Positions 1 through 8,746 of a stretch of 64,000 bases of DNA are shown piece after piece. Origin of the DNA: JAIQFV01 sp041494885 (lineage in GTDB: Bacteria; Acidobacteriota; Terriglobia; JAIQFV01); the NCBI GenBank assembly GCA_041494885.1, contig JBGQBO010000015.1, forward strand, positions 40,213 to 104,212. The letters run 5' to 3'. How positions within the stretch are numbered: position 1 is the stretch's first letter; each line of letters begins with the position of its first letter. Made by a program: the position numbers and the translations under genes. Under the pieces are notes generated by a model that was not told the DNA's origin, did no database searches, and was given only the letters and a program-made list of their open reading frames with translations.

Positions 1-960
1 GGCACGGGCCGGAAGTTCAGCGAGCACTTCTGAAACGTCTTTGCAGCGGGCCGCAAAAGCCTGGGCACGCTCGGCATACTGAGGATCATCGCGCAACAAA
101 TGCGCGTATTCTTTCATCGTGGAGCCGCATCCGGCCGCATTGATCACAATCGTGTCGACTTCCGCCTGTTCGAACACATCGATCAGCCGTCGAGCCATCG
201 TGAGCGCATCTCTCTCCTGTCCCGCATGAACCATCAAGGCGCCGCAACATCCCTGCTCCCGGGGGATGATGACCTCGCAACCTTCGGCGGCAAGAACGCG
301 CGCCGTCGCCTGATTGACATGTGCAAAAAAAACACTCTGGACGCAACCGGTCAGCAGTCCCACTTTCCTCCGGACAGACCCTTGTGCCGGAAGGTGAACG
401 GCCGGTTCGGATCGCAGCGATTTCATGGAAAGGTCCGGGAGCAAGGCCTCCATGGTGCGAAGGCCCGGGGGGAGCAGTTTCAGGAGGCCGATGGAGCGGG
501 AAAGCCGCTGAAGGCCCAATCTCTGATAGAGCAGCGCGGGAATCATGAGAAGCCGCAGCCTTGAAGGATACGGGAAGATCTCAAAAATCAGGCGCCGGAG
601 GGCGCGAGCAGAAAATGAACGCGGATAGCGGCGCTCAATTTGTGCACGGGTCGCTTCAATCAGCTTGTCATATTGAACGCCGGAAGGGCAGGCGGGAATG
701 CAAGCCATGCACCCCAGGCAGCGGTCGATGTGGGTCACGAACGTGTCGGTCATGCCAATCTGACCTTCGCTGGCCATTTTCATGAGATAGATGCGGCCGC
801 GGGGAGAGTCCATTTCTTTTCCCCAGAGGGCGTAGGTCGGGCACGTGGGCAGGCAAAACCCGCAGTGAACGCAATCGTCGATCAGGTCCGTGGCAGGCGG
901 GTGGTGGCTGTCGAACGCGGTGACCTTTAAAGCACCCTTGTCCGAATCGGGTTGTGACAT
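1..960 (-). CDS. glcF: Glycolate oxidase iron-sulfur subunit GlcF (3' end cut by window)
   Basis: Fe-S subunit that passes electrons from the flavin subunits of glycolate oxidase to the respiratory chain. It reads from the ATG at 958-960 for 320 codons and leaves the window without a stop. Two ferredoxin-like clusters are visible near residues 30-40 (CVHCGFCLPTCP) and 80-92 (CLGCMACIPACP), followed by the first CCG-type cysteine domain (EQGCCGALMVHAG) and a later NAAGCGSTMKE segment. The start overlaps the glcE stop by one base (TGATG). A GGGAGG ribosome site lies six bases upstream, so it is translationally coupled as the third gene of glcDEF. The order D-E-F and the paired cysteine clusters make the call firm. 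The last part of the protein cannot be judged. Confidence 0.93.
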   Translation of the reverse strand, partial: MSQPDSDKGALKVTAFDSHHPPATDLIDDCVHCGFCLPTCPTYALWGKEMDSPRGRIYLMKMASEGQIGMTDTFVTHIDRCLGCMACIPACPSGVQYDKLIEATRAQIERRYPRSFSARALRRLIFEIFPYPSRLRLLMIPALLYQRLGLQRLSRSIGLLKLLPPGLRTMEALLPDLSMKSLRSEPAVHLPAQGSVRRKVGLLTGCVQSVFFAHVNQATARVLAAEGCEVIIPREQGCCGALMVHAGQERDALTMARRLIDVFEQAEVDTIVINAAGCGSTMKEYAHLLRDDPQYAERAQAFAARCKDVSEVLAELPARA

Positions 961-2246
961 CAAATGCCTCCCACGAATCGTCCCGGATTGAGAATCGCAA
1001 CAGGATCGAACTGGTCTTTGACGCGATGCATAAGACGCTCGGAATCCCCCACGGGTCCCCACACATCGAGGTGCGATTTGACGGTGAGCGGGCAGTGCAA
1101 TATCCCAAGCGTTCCTTCGAGTAGATTCAGCTCTTCGCGCAGACGGGCGATGATCGCCAGCCAGTCTGAACCCTCCTCCCCCTCGAGCCGTAAGAGGCCC
1201 AAACCTAACCCTTGGGCCACCATTCGGGGAGTAAGCCGCAATAGCTCTGAAGCGCGAAAGACTGCAGCACAGAGCGCACCCAACTGCGACGGGAGCACGC
1301 TGAATTTGCAGAGAAGGTTGGGCTCCTTCCCCGTCCAGAGTGCCTGGCGTTTGTTCCAAACGTCCGGGGGAGTTTCGACTTGTCGGGCTTTTTCTGTGAG
1401 AGACAGCAGTTGACGCGACTGAGCGTCGATGCCAGCCGGGGTCCCTTCAAAGCGCACATCCAGGCAAGGGGAATCGTTCAAGTCGGCTCGAATTTGCAAA
1501 CCGGTGTACGCCAGTTTGGAGTCCTGGATGGCAAGGGTGAACTCGTTCATGGAGGTAGGGTCCGAAGTGGAGAAACTCAAACTCCGCACGGCCTGGGGCA
1601 AGGGATGAAGCCGGAAGATCGCCTGAGTGATCACGCCCAGGGTCCCCAGCGAACCGGTGGCCAATTTGGGAAGGTCGTAGCCGGCCACATTTTTGACCAC
1701 TTTGCCGCCGCTCTTGGCCAGCGTCCCATCAGGCAGCGCCAGGGTAATCCCGATGATCAGGTCGCGGAGGGCTCCAAATCGAATGCGATAACTCCCGCTA
1801 TCGTTGGTGGCGAGGATGCCGCCCATGGTCGAGCGCTCCGGCCACAAGGCGTCGTAAGCCAGGCGCTGGCCGTGCTCGCCCAGAATTTGTTGAAACTCTG
1901 CCATGGAGCATCCGGCTTCGACAGTCGCCGTCATGTCTCCCCAGGCATGTTCCACAACGCGGTTCAGCCGCAGCGTCGAAAGCACCAGTTCGGCCTGCCG
2001 TGGCAAGTTGCCCCATTCCAGCTTGGTCCCATGGCCGCGCGGAACGACGTGAACGCCATGAGAATTGGCCCATTGAAGCACCCGGGCCAGTTCGTCCTCG
2101 CTTCCCGGCTCAACGATCCATTGCGGTTGGATGCCATCGATGGCATCGGCTGGGGTCGCGGGGCGGAGATGCTCGGCGCCGACAATGGCACCCAATTCGG
2201 CTGCGGGTATTTCGGTCTGCACTCTTGAGTTGCTCACGGTTAACAC
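960..2246 (-). CDS. glcE: Glycolate oxidase FAD-binding subunit GlcE
   Basis: Second flavin subunit of glycolate oxidase, which together with GlcD and GlcF oxidises glycolate to glyoxylate at the membrane. The 428-residue protein has a PCMH-type FAD-binding half (VVPRGHGTKLEWGN near residues 55-70, GGILATNDSGSYRIRFG near 140-160, GGKVVKNVAGYDLPKL near 180-195) and a C-terminal FAD-oxidase half ending in DQFDPVAILNPGRFVGG. It is longer than the E. coli protein, which I recall as about 350 residues. The first codon is GTG with no clear ribosome site, so a GTG three codons further in is also possible. It sits 83 bases after glcD and overlaps glcF, as expected for one operon. Confidence 0.92.
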   Translation of the reverse strand: MLTVSNSRVQTEIPAAELGAIVGAEHLRPATPADAIDGIQPQWIVEPGSEDELARVLQWANSHGVHVVPRGHGTKLEWGNLPRQAELVLSTLRLNRVVEHAWGDMTATVEAGCSMAEFQQILGEHGQRLAYDALWPERSTMGGILATNDSGSYRIRFGALRDLIIGITLALPDGTLAKSGGKVVKNVAGYDLPKLATGSLGTLGVITQAIFRLHPLPQAVRSLSFSTSDPTSMNEFTLAIQDSKLAYTGLQIRADLNDSPCLDVRFEGTPAGIDAQSRQLLSLTEKARQVETPPDVWNKRQALWTGKEPNLLCKFSVLPSQLGALCAAVFRASELLRLTPRMVAQGLGLGLLRLEGEEGSDWLAIIARLREELNLLEGTLGILHCPLTVKSHLDVWGPVGDSERLMHRVKDQFDPVAILNPGRFVGGI

Positions 2247-2329
2247 TCACTTGGAATCCCGGAAGCGGGGGTATGAATCGCGCTCCAGGAGGTTCAAGAA
2301 CTGGCGTTCAAAAGATTGGCCGGGCATTG

Positions 2330-3778
2330 TTAGAAGTACTCCGCCACACCGGCGATCTCCAATGGATGAGGTTCATGAATTCCCTGTCTCTCGCCGCAAA
2401 GCCGGGGCCGCGGAAACACTTTCTCAGGATTGGAAAGATGTTCGGGGTCAAAGGCACATCGGACCAGCTGCATGGTCTCAAGATCGGGTTCAGCAAACAT
2501 CACCGGCATAAAGTTCTTTTTCTCTTCTCCTACGCCGTGCTCCCCGGTGATGGAGCCGCCCGCTTGCACGCACAGCTCAAGAATCTTAAACGACAGCTCC
2601 GTGGCGCTTTGTTCCTGGCCGGGGACGCGGCCGTCGTAAAGGACGAGCGGGTGGAGGTTGCCATCCCCTGCATGAAAAACGTTGGCGACGCGTATGCCTG
2701 CCGCGGCGCTGAGCCGTTCAATCTCACTGAGAATGCGCGGCAGCGCCGTACGGGGAACCACGCCGTCCTGGACAATGTAATTGGGCGAGATGCGGCCCAC
2801 GGCGGCGAATGCGGATTTGCGCCCCCTCCAGATGGCGATGCGCTCCGCTTCCGACTGCGCGACCCGGATTTCCCATGCGCCGCAGGACGTGCAAATCGAC
2901 TTCACCTGCTCCATGAGCAGCTCCACTTCGGCTGTGGGTCCATCGAGTTCGACCAGCAACAAGCCGCCGCAATCGGGATAACCGGCATGCACAGACGCTT
3001 CAGCAGCCTGGATGGCCAGGTTGTCCATCATCTCGATGGCGGCGGGAAGCATGCCGGCGCCAATAATCCCGCTCACGGCTGCCCCCGCTTCATTGGTCGA
3101 ATTGAACGCGGCCAGCAGGGTCTGAATCACCTCGGGGCGCTTGACAATGCGCAGAATGATTTTGGTGGCGATCCCGAGGGTACCCTCGGACCCCACGAAA
3201 ACGCCGGCAAGGTCGTAGCCCGGCCGATCGAGAGTCTTGCCGCCGAGATGGACGAGCGATCCATCGGGCAAGACGACCTCCAGGCCCAGAACATGCGTGG
3301 TCGTGAAACCGTATTTGAGGCAGTGCGCTCCGCCCGAGTTTTCGGCGACGTTTCCTCCAATACTGCAGACCTGCTGTGAGGAGGGGTCGGGCGCATAAAA
3401 GTATCCCCGGGGAGCGACCTGCTGTGTCACGCTGAGGTTCAAAACTCCCGGTTCGACCACCACGCGCGCATTCGGGATATCCACTTTCAGAATGCGATTT
3501 AAGCGGGACAGGCCGATGACGATGCCTCCCTTGACGGGAAGAGCGCCGCCGCTGAGCCCCGTTCCGGACCCGCGAGCCACGAAGGGAATGTGTTCCCGGT
3601 GGCACACCCGCACTACACCCTGCACCTCTTCCGTTGTGTCCGGCAGCAGGACGGCCGTGGGAAGGACGCGATAATTTGTCAAACCGTCGCACTCGTAGGT
3701 GTGGAGCTGCTCCGGTTCCGTGATTAATCCATCTTTCCCGACGATGGATCGAAACTCATCGAGGATTCGAGTGTCCAT
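2330..3778 (-). CDS. glcD: Glycolate oxidase subunit GlcD
   Basis: Main FAD subunit of glycolate oxidase (glycolate or related 2-hydroxyacids to 2-ketoacids). The protein shows the FAD_binding_4 fold (PFVARGSGTGLSGGALP, then YAPDPSSQQVCSIGGNVAENS, and KTLDRPGYDLAGVFVGSEGTLG) and a FAD-oxidase C half with FHAGDGNLHP and TGEHGVGEEK, the usual substrate and flavin contacts of this family. I take the ATG at 3778 as start because GGGAGG lies about nine bases before it, giving 482 residues. The longer frame to 3838 adds 20 residues with no ribosome site. First gene of glcDEF, about 280 bases downstream of the ABC importer genes on the same strand. Confidence 0.94.
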   Translation of the reverse strand: MDTRILDEFRSIVGKDGLITEPEQLHTYECDGLTNYRVLPTAVLLPDTTEEVQGVVRVCHREHIPFVARGSGTGLSGGALPVKGGIVIGLSRLNRILKVDIPNARVVVEPGVLNLSVTQQVAPRGYFYAPDPSSQQVCSIGGNVAENSGGAHCLKYGFTTTHVLGLEVVLPDGSLVHLGGKTLDRPGYDLAGVFVGSEGTLGIATKIILRIVKRPEVIQTLLAAFNSTNEAGAAVSGIIGAGMLPAAIEMMDNLAIQAAEASVHAGYPDCGGLLLVELDGPTAEVELLMEQVKSICTSCGAWEIRVAQSEAERIAIWRGRKSAFAAVGRISPNYIVQDGVVPRTALPRILSEIERLSAAAGIRVANVFHAGDGNLHPLVLYDGRVPGQEQSATELSFKILELCVQAGGSITGEHGVGEEKKNFMPVMFAEPDLETMQLVRCAFDPEHLSNPEKVFPRPRLCGERQGIHEPHPLEIAGVAEYF

Positions 3779-4059
3779 CTTGATTAACCTCCCGACGTCG
3801 CGCATGCCAGAGTCTCCTGGCTGCCGAGTCGCTACCAAGTTCCTTTCGTCCCGCCGATCTTCTCCCGTCCAACGGCCTCCCTTGATCGGCTAAGGCAGGT
3901 GTTCATCCGGGAGGATGCATTGGTATGCAAGGGTTCACACCGGACTGAAGTCCCCGCGCGTGATCATGCCATCGCTGCTTCTCTTACTTTCTTAGGAGTT
4001 AGGGGCTATCCGCCCGCTTAGCATGTTACATTCTTAGGCACCTCTCGGGATAGTCCATT
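3779..4059. other. Gap between ABC importer operon and glcD
   Basis: About 280 bases between the stop of the second permease and the glcD start, both on the minus strand. It should hold the end of one transcript and the leader of the next, or be part of a single long message. Apart from the glcD ribosome site at its left end I see no strong hairpin with a T tract and no clear promoter. Confidence 0.5.
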
Positions 4060-4908
4060 TTACTTGATTGCGCCGACCGTAAACCCGGCGATGAAGCGGT
4101 CAAGAAAAAGATTATAGAGGAACGCAATAGGCAAGCTGGCGATCAGGCAGGCTGCCATCAGCGAGCTCCAGAAATAGACGTCACCCCGCACGAGAAAAAT
4201 GGGAATTCCCACTCCCACCATCTGCTGCGACTCCGGTGAGATGAACGTTAACGCGTAAACGAATTCCTGGGTGACCAGCGTAAAAGTGAAAATCACCACC
4301 GTCAGGATGCCGGAAGTGGAAATGGGAATCACCATTTTCACGAAGGCCCCAAAGCGCGTCAATCCGTCCACCATGGCCGCATCCTCCAACTCTCGGGGGA
4401 TCGACTTGAAGAAAGCCATCAAGAGCCAGATGGAAAAAGGAATCGTGAAGCTAGGGTACACCAGCACCACTGACCATATTGTGTCCTGCAATCCCAATAA
4501 GGCTACCACACGAGACAACGGGATGAAAAGCAGAGTCGGAGGAACGAGGTAGGTGAGAAAAATACCGATGCCCAGCCGCTGACCCCAGCGGCCGGTCAGG
4601 CGGGTCAGCGCGTACGCGGCCGGAATAGCCAGCAGCAGAGTGATGGACACCACGATCACGCCCACCAGGGCGGTATTGCCCAGCCAGCGCACATACCGGG
4701 TTTCGTTGAAGAGCAGGCGCAGGTGATCCAGTGTAGGCTTGGCGTTGAGGATGAACGGGTTATTTTCGACGGTATAGAGATCGAGGTTCTGTTTGAAAGT
4801 AGCGATCAGCATCCAATAGAACGGGAAAGCCAGCAGCACCGTAAAGACGATTAAAACTGTCCCATGCGCAATCCTGGCACTGCTTTTGCGCAAGCCGGTT
4901 CTCATCAT
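4060..4908 (-). CDS. ABC importer inner-membrane permease (MalG/UgpE family)
   Basis: Second permease of a carbohydrate-type ABC importer. The 282-residue protein has six likely membrane segments, beginning with VLIVFTVLLAFPFYWMLIA, and the EAA loop that docks on the ATPase (EDAAMVDGLTRFGAFVKM, around residue 187). The start is one of two tandem ATGs that overlap the stop of the upstream permease (TGATGATG), so translation is coupled. The substrate cannot be read from the sequence. The family mostly carries sugars, sugar alcohols or glycerol phosphate, but the neighbouring glycolate oxidase genes allow for another small polar compound. Confidence 0.9.
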   Translation of the reverse strand: MMRTGLRKSSARIAHGTVLIVFTVLLAFPFYWMLIATFKQNLDLYTVENNPFILNAKPTLDHLRLLFNETRYVRWLGNTALVGVIVVSITLLLAIPAAYALTRLTGRWGQRLGIGIFLTYLVPPTLLFIPLSRVVALLGLQDTIWSVVLVYPSFTIPFSIWLLMAFFKSIPRELEDAAMVDGLTRFGAFVKMVIPISTSGILTVVIFTFTLVTQEFVYALTFISPESQQMVGVGIPIFLVRGDVYFWSSLMAACLIASLPIAFLYNLFLDRFIAGFTVGAIK

Positions 4909-5822
4909 CAGACCACCTCCGCGCGATGCGCCATGCGAAGCATCAGATAAGCAATCAACACCAGCACGGGGACCAGGAAAAGCGAAATGGCGGCGCCGGC
5001 AGCAAGGTCGCTGCCTTGAATCCCGGTCGCAAAGGCCAGCGACGGCAGCGTTTGCGTGGAGTCGAACGGCCCGCCCGCGGTCAGGATGTAAACCACGGTC
5101 ATGTCGGTAAAGGTGAAAATCGTGCCAAACAGCACCGCGACATTGATGATGGGCAACATCATGGGGAGGTTGATCTGGAACAACGTCCGCCAGAAGCCCG
5201 CCCCGTCAATGGCGGCGGCTTCCGGGATCTCCTTGGGAATGGCGGTGCGGCCGGCCAGCATGACGACCGTGGAAAACGGAATCAACCGCCAGCAATGAAC
5301 GAGAATCACTGAGGCCATGGCGAGATGCGGCTCACCCAACCACATGGGCGCGCTATACGGCTTGTAAATATGGAGCCATATCAAGACCCAGGTAATGACG
5401 CTGTAGATCGAATCCAGGATCCACTTCCACCCAATGGAGCCGAGAGAAACGGGCGCCACCCAGGGTAGCAGAATGAGGAAGCGCACGAGACCGCGGCCGC
5501 GAAACGGCTTCTCCAGGGCGATGGAGAGCGCGCCTGAGCAAACCACGACAATAATTTGGGCACAGACCGTAAAGACAACGGAGTTCTTGAGCGCCATGCG
5601 AAAACTGGGGCTCTGGAGAATGCTGCGGAAGTTTTCCAACCCGACAAAATGAAGCCCGGTACTACCTATGCGGGCATCACTGAAGGCATAAAAGACGGCC
5701 AGGGCAAACGGCGCACCAATCACCAGCACGAGGTAGAGAACTGCCGGACTAAACATGGCGGCGCCCAGCAACGGGCTCTGCGCTGCCCCGATGGACCTGA
5801 TTTTTGGGCCGGCTATTGCCAC
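4908..5822 (-). CDS. ABC importer inner-membrane permease (MalF/UgpA family)
   Basis: First permease of the same importer, 304 residues, with six likely membrane spans and the EAA loop EIPEAAAIDGAGFWRTLF near residue 200. It starts with GTG at 5820-5822 inside the end of the ATPase gene (10-base overlap). GAGGG lies eight bases upstream within that gene. Gene order ATPase, MalF-type, MalG-type with overlapping ends shows one operon with fixed subunit ratios. The pairing with a CUT1-like binding protein upstream fits the carbohydrate uptake-1 family; the actual ligand is unknown. Confidence 0.9.
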   Translation of the reverse strand: MAIAGPKIRSIGAAQSPLLGAAMFSPAVLYLVLVIGAPFALAVFYAFSDARIGSTGLHFVGLENFRSILQSPSFRMALKNSVVFTVCAQIIVVVCSGALSIALEKPFRGRGLVRFLILLPWVAPVSLGSIGWKWILDSIYSVITWVLIWLHIYKPYSAPMWLGEPHLAMASVILVHCWRLIPFSTVVMLAGRTAIPKEIPEAAAIDGAGFWRTLFQINLPMMLPIINVAVLFGTIFTFTDMTVVYILTAGGPFDSTQTLPSLAFATGIQGSDLAAGAAISLFLVPVLVLIAYLMLRMAHRAEVV

Positions 5823-6850
5823 GTGAGAGCCCTCGCCTCTACACGTTTCTCCGTGCTGCGATCGAAGAACTTCAAATGCCGTTCGGGCACCGCGAAATCA
5901 TAAGTCGCCCCGGCTTCGTAAGTGTGTCCCAACAGCAGCCGGGCAATCACTTCCTTGCCTTCAAATCGGCCGCCAAGCAACGACCCGGAGAGAATGTACT
6001 CGGCGCCCAGGTATTCCACGTTTTCCACGCGGAACTTGAAGTTGACCTTGGCTTCATCGAGAGTCTCTGACAGCCTGAAATGCTCCGGGCGGAACCCAAC
6101 GATCACATTGTCGTTCTCGATCAAGTTCATCGGCGGCGAACCCAGGAACGTGGCGACAAATGTGTCTGCCGGTTCGTCATAAACCTCCTTGGGAGTTCCA
6201 AAGTGGTGGACCACCCCGTTGTTTAGCACCACGATACGATCCCCCATGGCCATGGCTTCCACCTGGTCGTGAGTGACATAAATCGTGGTGGTTCCAATGC
6301 GCCGGTGAAAGCGTTCGAGTTCCTCTCGGGCCGAGAGGCGAAGTTTGGCATCGAGGTTGGAGAGGGGTTCGTCCAGAAGAAAGACCGAGGGTTCGCGCAC
6401 GATGGCACGCGCCAGCGCCACCCTCTGGCGCTCACCCCCGGAGAGTTCCCGGGGCTTACGCTGCAACAGGGCGCTAATTCCCAACAGAGAAGCCGCCCAC
6501 TCCACCTTCTCCTTGTGTAATTCTTTTTTTACTTTTTGAGCTTTCAGAGGAAAAGCAATGTTCTTGTACACAGAGAGGTGCGGATAAAGCGCATAGCTCT
6601 GGAAAACCATGGCGATCCGGCGCTCGCGGGGCGCGAGATGGTTTACCACTTGGCCGCCAATAAGGATTTCCCCCGCCGTGGGGACTTCCAGGCCGGCGAT
6701 CATCCGCAAGAGAGTGGTTTTCCCGGAACCCGAGGGTCCCAGGAAAACTAGGAACTCGCCTTCGCGGGTTTTCAGATTGACGTTGTTGACTGCTCCCAGC
6801 TCTCCTTGTTTGAATATCTTGGTCAGGTGTCGCGTTTCAACGACCGCCAT
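5813..6850 (-). CDS. ABC importer ATPase (MalK/UgpC family)
   Basis: Cytoplasmic motor of the importer. Walker A is GPSGSGKTTLLR (around residues 38-49), the ABC signature is LSGGERQRVALARA, Walker B is SVFLLDEPLSNLDAK, and the switch histidine is in YVTHDQVEAMAMGDR. After about residue 240 comes a short OB/TOBE regulatory part (VIVGFRPEHFRLSE), as in MalK-type proteins; at 345 residues it is slightly shorter than MalK. It begins 12 bases after the binding-protein gene and runs into the first permease. All key ATPase residues are present, so the protein should be functional. Confidence 0.93.
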   Translation of the reverse strand: MAVVETRHLTKIFKQGELGAVNNVNLKTREGEFLVFLGPSGSGKTTLLRMIAGLEVPTAGEILIGGQVVNHLAPRERRIAMVFQSYALYPHLSVYKNIAFPLKAQKVKKELHKEKVEWAASLLGISALLQRKPRELSGGERQRVALARAIVREPSVFLLDEPLSNLDAKLRLSAREELERFHRRIGTTTIYVTHDQVEAMAMGDRIVVLNNGVVHHFGTPKEVYDEPADTFVATFLGSPPMNLIENDNVIVGFRPEHFRLSETLDEAKVNFKFRVENVEYLGAEYILSGSLLGGRFEGKEVIARLLLGHTYEAGATYDFAVPERHLKFFDRSTEKRVEARALTWQ

Positions 6851-6862
6851 CGGGCCCCCATG

Positions 6863-8191
6863 TTATTTCCATCTGGCAAAGATGCGCTTGTACTCCTCTT
6901 CGGCAGCTTTGGCAGCGTTCTCCGGAGTCTCATCACCACGCGCGACTTTGGCAAACATGGTGGGAACAACCCAGGTCTTGAAGGCCTCATCAATGGCAGC
7001 GGTCGCGTATCCCGGATAGCCGACATTCGTGGCCCAATCCAGCACGTTGCCCAGAACCTTGTACTTGTCAGGAGGGTTCGCCCGCGGATCGTTGGCAATT
7101 TCCTGTTTCAGGTTGGGGACCAGGCTGGGGAAGCAGGGAAAATTGTAGAACTGGCCGGCGACAAATCCGTCATGGAAAGAATCCATGTAGTCGATCAGGA
7201 ACTGCTGTGCGCCTTCCTTGTTCTCAGCGAATTCCCAAATCACATAACAATTCATGACATGCTCGGCGGCAATCCGGCGCACCGGACCCTTTAACGCCGG
7301 GCTGACCATGATTTTGCTGTCGATGGGCAGGTGCTCTCTCTCGGATTGGCGGGTGATGGAAATGGCATTCGCCACAAAGGAAACCCGGCCGGCGAGCATG
7401 GCTTGATTGTTGGAGGGCGGAGTCCAGGTGAATACCTCGGGGGTTTCTGCTTCCTGATACAGCGCCTTCATGTATTTCAGGGCTTCGATGGTGTTCTTGG
7501 AGTTGATGGTCACATTGCCATGCTCATCTTGCTCCGCCCCACCAAAAGACCAAAGCAGGGCGCGCATGGCCATACTGCTATCGAGTTCCTGTGACAACCC
7601 AAGACCACAAGGGTGGCCGGTTTTGTCCCTGATCTTTTTGGCGCCGGCACGCAAATCGTCGTAGGTATCGGGTCCGTTGGGGAACCCGGCCTCGGTCCAC
7701 CAGTCCTTATGCCAGTTGCCGGGATCGGGAGTGTAGGCGTCAGAAAACGCAAAGTATCTCTTGGTCTTGGGGTTGTAAGTGGACTTGTGCCCCAGATCAA
7801 TCTTCTTCCCGTGTTTCTTCTCAACCTCCTGGTATACATGGGTCATGTCGATGGTCTGTTGCTCGTAGGCCGCGGGCGGGGAAAGGAACATAAAGAGATC
7901 GTGGCCTTTCTTCGCCGAGACCTCGGAGGCAGCCCTGGTGTTCAGATCGACCAGGTTGATGTTGTCAACGACAACGTTGGTATCGTGTTTCTGCCCCCAT
8001 TGCTTGGTAAAAGTCCCGTTGAACCACGTGTCAAAAGCAGGCACAAAGTGGCTCCATTGAAGAATCTTCAATGTCTTCGGCTGCGTCTGCCCGAAGTGCA
8101 TCGCAGGACCCAGTCCCGCCGCGAGCGCTCCCGTTGCTGTAAGTTTGACGAAATCCCTCCGGGAGATTCCTCGACTTCTCCTTCTTGCCAT
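6863..8191 (-). CDS. Tat-exported extracellular solute-binding protein of the ABC importer
   Basis: Periplasmic ligand-binding component (family 1 solute-binding protein). The N terminus has a twin-arginine signal, SRRDFVKLTATGALAAGL at about residues 11-28, so it is probably exported folded. The mature part is rich in Trp and Tyr (for example YTPDPGNWHKDWWTEAGFP), usual for sugar-binding clefts but not diagnostic. I chose the ATG at 8191 because AGGGAGGAG lies eight bases before it, giving 442 residues; a longer frame to 8260 lacks such a site. First gene of the importer operon. Tat export of such proteins is less common than Sec export. Confidence 0.88.
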   Translation of the reverse strand: MARRRSRGISRRDFVKLTATGALAAGLGPAMHFGQTQPKTLKILQWSHFVPAFDTWFNGTFTKQWGQKHDTNVVVDNINLVDLNTRAASEVSAKKGHDLFMFLSPPAAYEQQTIDMTHVYQEVEKKHGKKIDLGHKSTYNPKTKRYFAFSDAYTPDPGNWHKDWWTEAGFPNGPDTYDDLRAGAKKIRDKTGHPCGLGLSQELDSSMAMRALLWSFGGAEQDEHGNVTINSKNTIEALKYMKALYQEAETPEVFTWTPPSNNQAMLAGRVSFVANAISITRQSEREHLPIDSKIMVSPALKGPVRRIAAEHVMNCYVIWEFAENKEGAQQFLIDYMDSFHDGFVAGQFYNFPCFPSLVPNLKQEIANDPRANPPDKYKVLGNVLDWATNVGYPGYATAAIDEAFKTWVVPTMFAKVARGDETPENAAKAAEEEYKRIFARWK

Positions 8192-8405
8192 GGCTGTCTC
8201 CTCCCTTAGAATTTGACTTCTGACGAATGACCTCCCTGGAGGAATGCTGTGAATACACACACCATCCCTCCGGGGTTACTTCGAAGTAAACCGCAGGTCC
8301 TAAGCTGTATGGCCCAAAATGGTGCAAGGTTCGGTTTGTAACTCCGGCCCGATTATGCGGCGACTTCCAACTGTTCCGGAACGTTCGGACCTCACTTTGG
8401 CCTAA
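8192..8405. other. Leader region of the ABC importer operon
   Basis: Non-coding stretch upstream of the binding-protein gene; with the decayed fragment and the gap beyond it the whole gene-poor stretch runs from 8192 to 8746. It should contain the importer promoter on the minus strand. I could not find a convincing -35/-10 pair. Confidence 0.4.
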
Positions 8406-8612
8406 TCACTCCGACCGGATCAACTCAATCATGTCAGGGTTGGCAAAGGTATTCTCGTCTCGCTTATCCAGAGTGTTCGAGTTGGCGGTGGGGACCCGGC
8501 GCAAAATCTTACCCGATGGGGTCTCCGGCATATCCGAGACGACTTGGATCGATTCGGTCATCAGGGGGGGCGGGCGACCAGAAGAACCCAACACGCCCCC
8601 CATCCCTCTCAC
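8406..8612 (-). pseudogene. Remnant of an AMP-forming acyl-CoA synthetase C terminus
   Basis: A short open frame carries VVSDMPETPSGKILRR, which matches the conserved C-terminal A10 motif region of AMP-forming acyl-CoA synthetases (PxTxxGKIxRR, containing the catalytic lysine). Only about 50 residues around this motif look like the family. No adenylation core lies upstream on the minus strand, and the N-terminal 15 residues look random. The piece sits between the carrier gene and the importer operon, so it is most simply the 3' end left after deletion of a ligase gene once part of this organic-acid block. Which acid the ligase used cannot be told. Confidence 0.55.
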
Positions 8613-8682
8613 TTACTTTCTTAAGCAAGATGCGTATGTCTTACCAAAACACCCATTCGCATGTCGGCACAGGGTCACTTCA

Positions 8683-8723
8683 CTGGGGAGAAAAAGCTCG
8701 GTGAGATCCTCCATTCTCCCCAG
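8683..8723 (-). terminator. Inverted repeat after the OFA carrier gene
   Basis: Perfect 10-base arms, CTGGGGAGAA at 8683-8692 and TTCTCCCCAG at 8714-8723, enclose a 21-base loop just downstream of the carrier stop on the minus strand. There is no strong U tract after it. It may be a 3'-end stabilising or weakly terminating hairpin rather than a classic intrinsic terminator. Confidence 0.4.
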
Positions 8724-8746
8724 CTAGGAGCCCATTAATTTCTCAG

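Noticed and set aside
2000..3379. Plus-strand frame of 459 codons over glcE and glcD
   Set aside because: Shadow of the glc genes; it spans two real genes and shows no protein family features.
8300..8330. Sigma-54 promoter (TGGCCC...TGCA) before the importer operon
   Set aside because: The GG to GC distance is one base too long and the element would point away from the importer genes.
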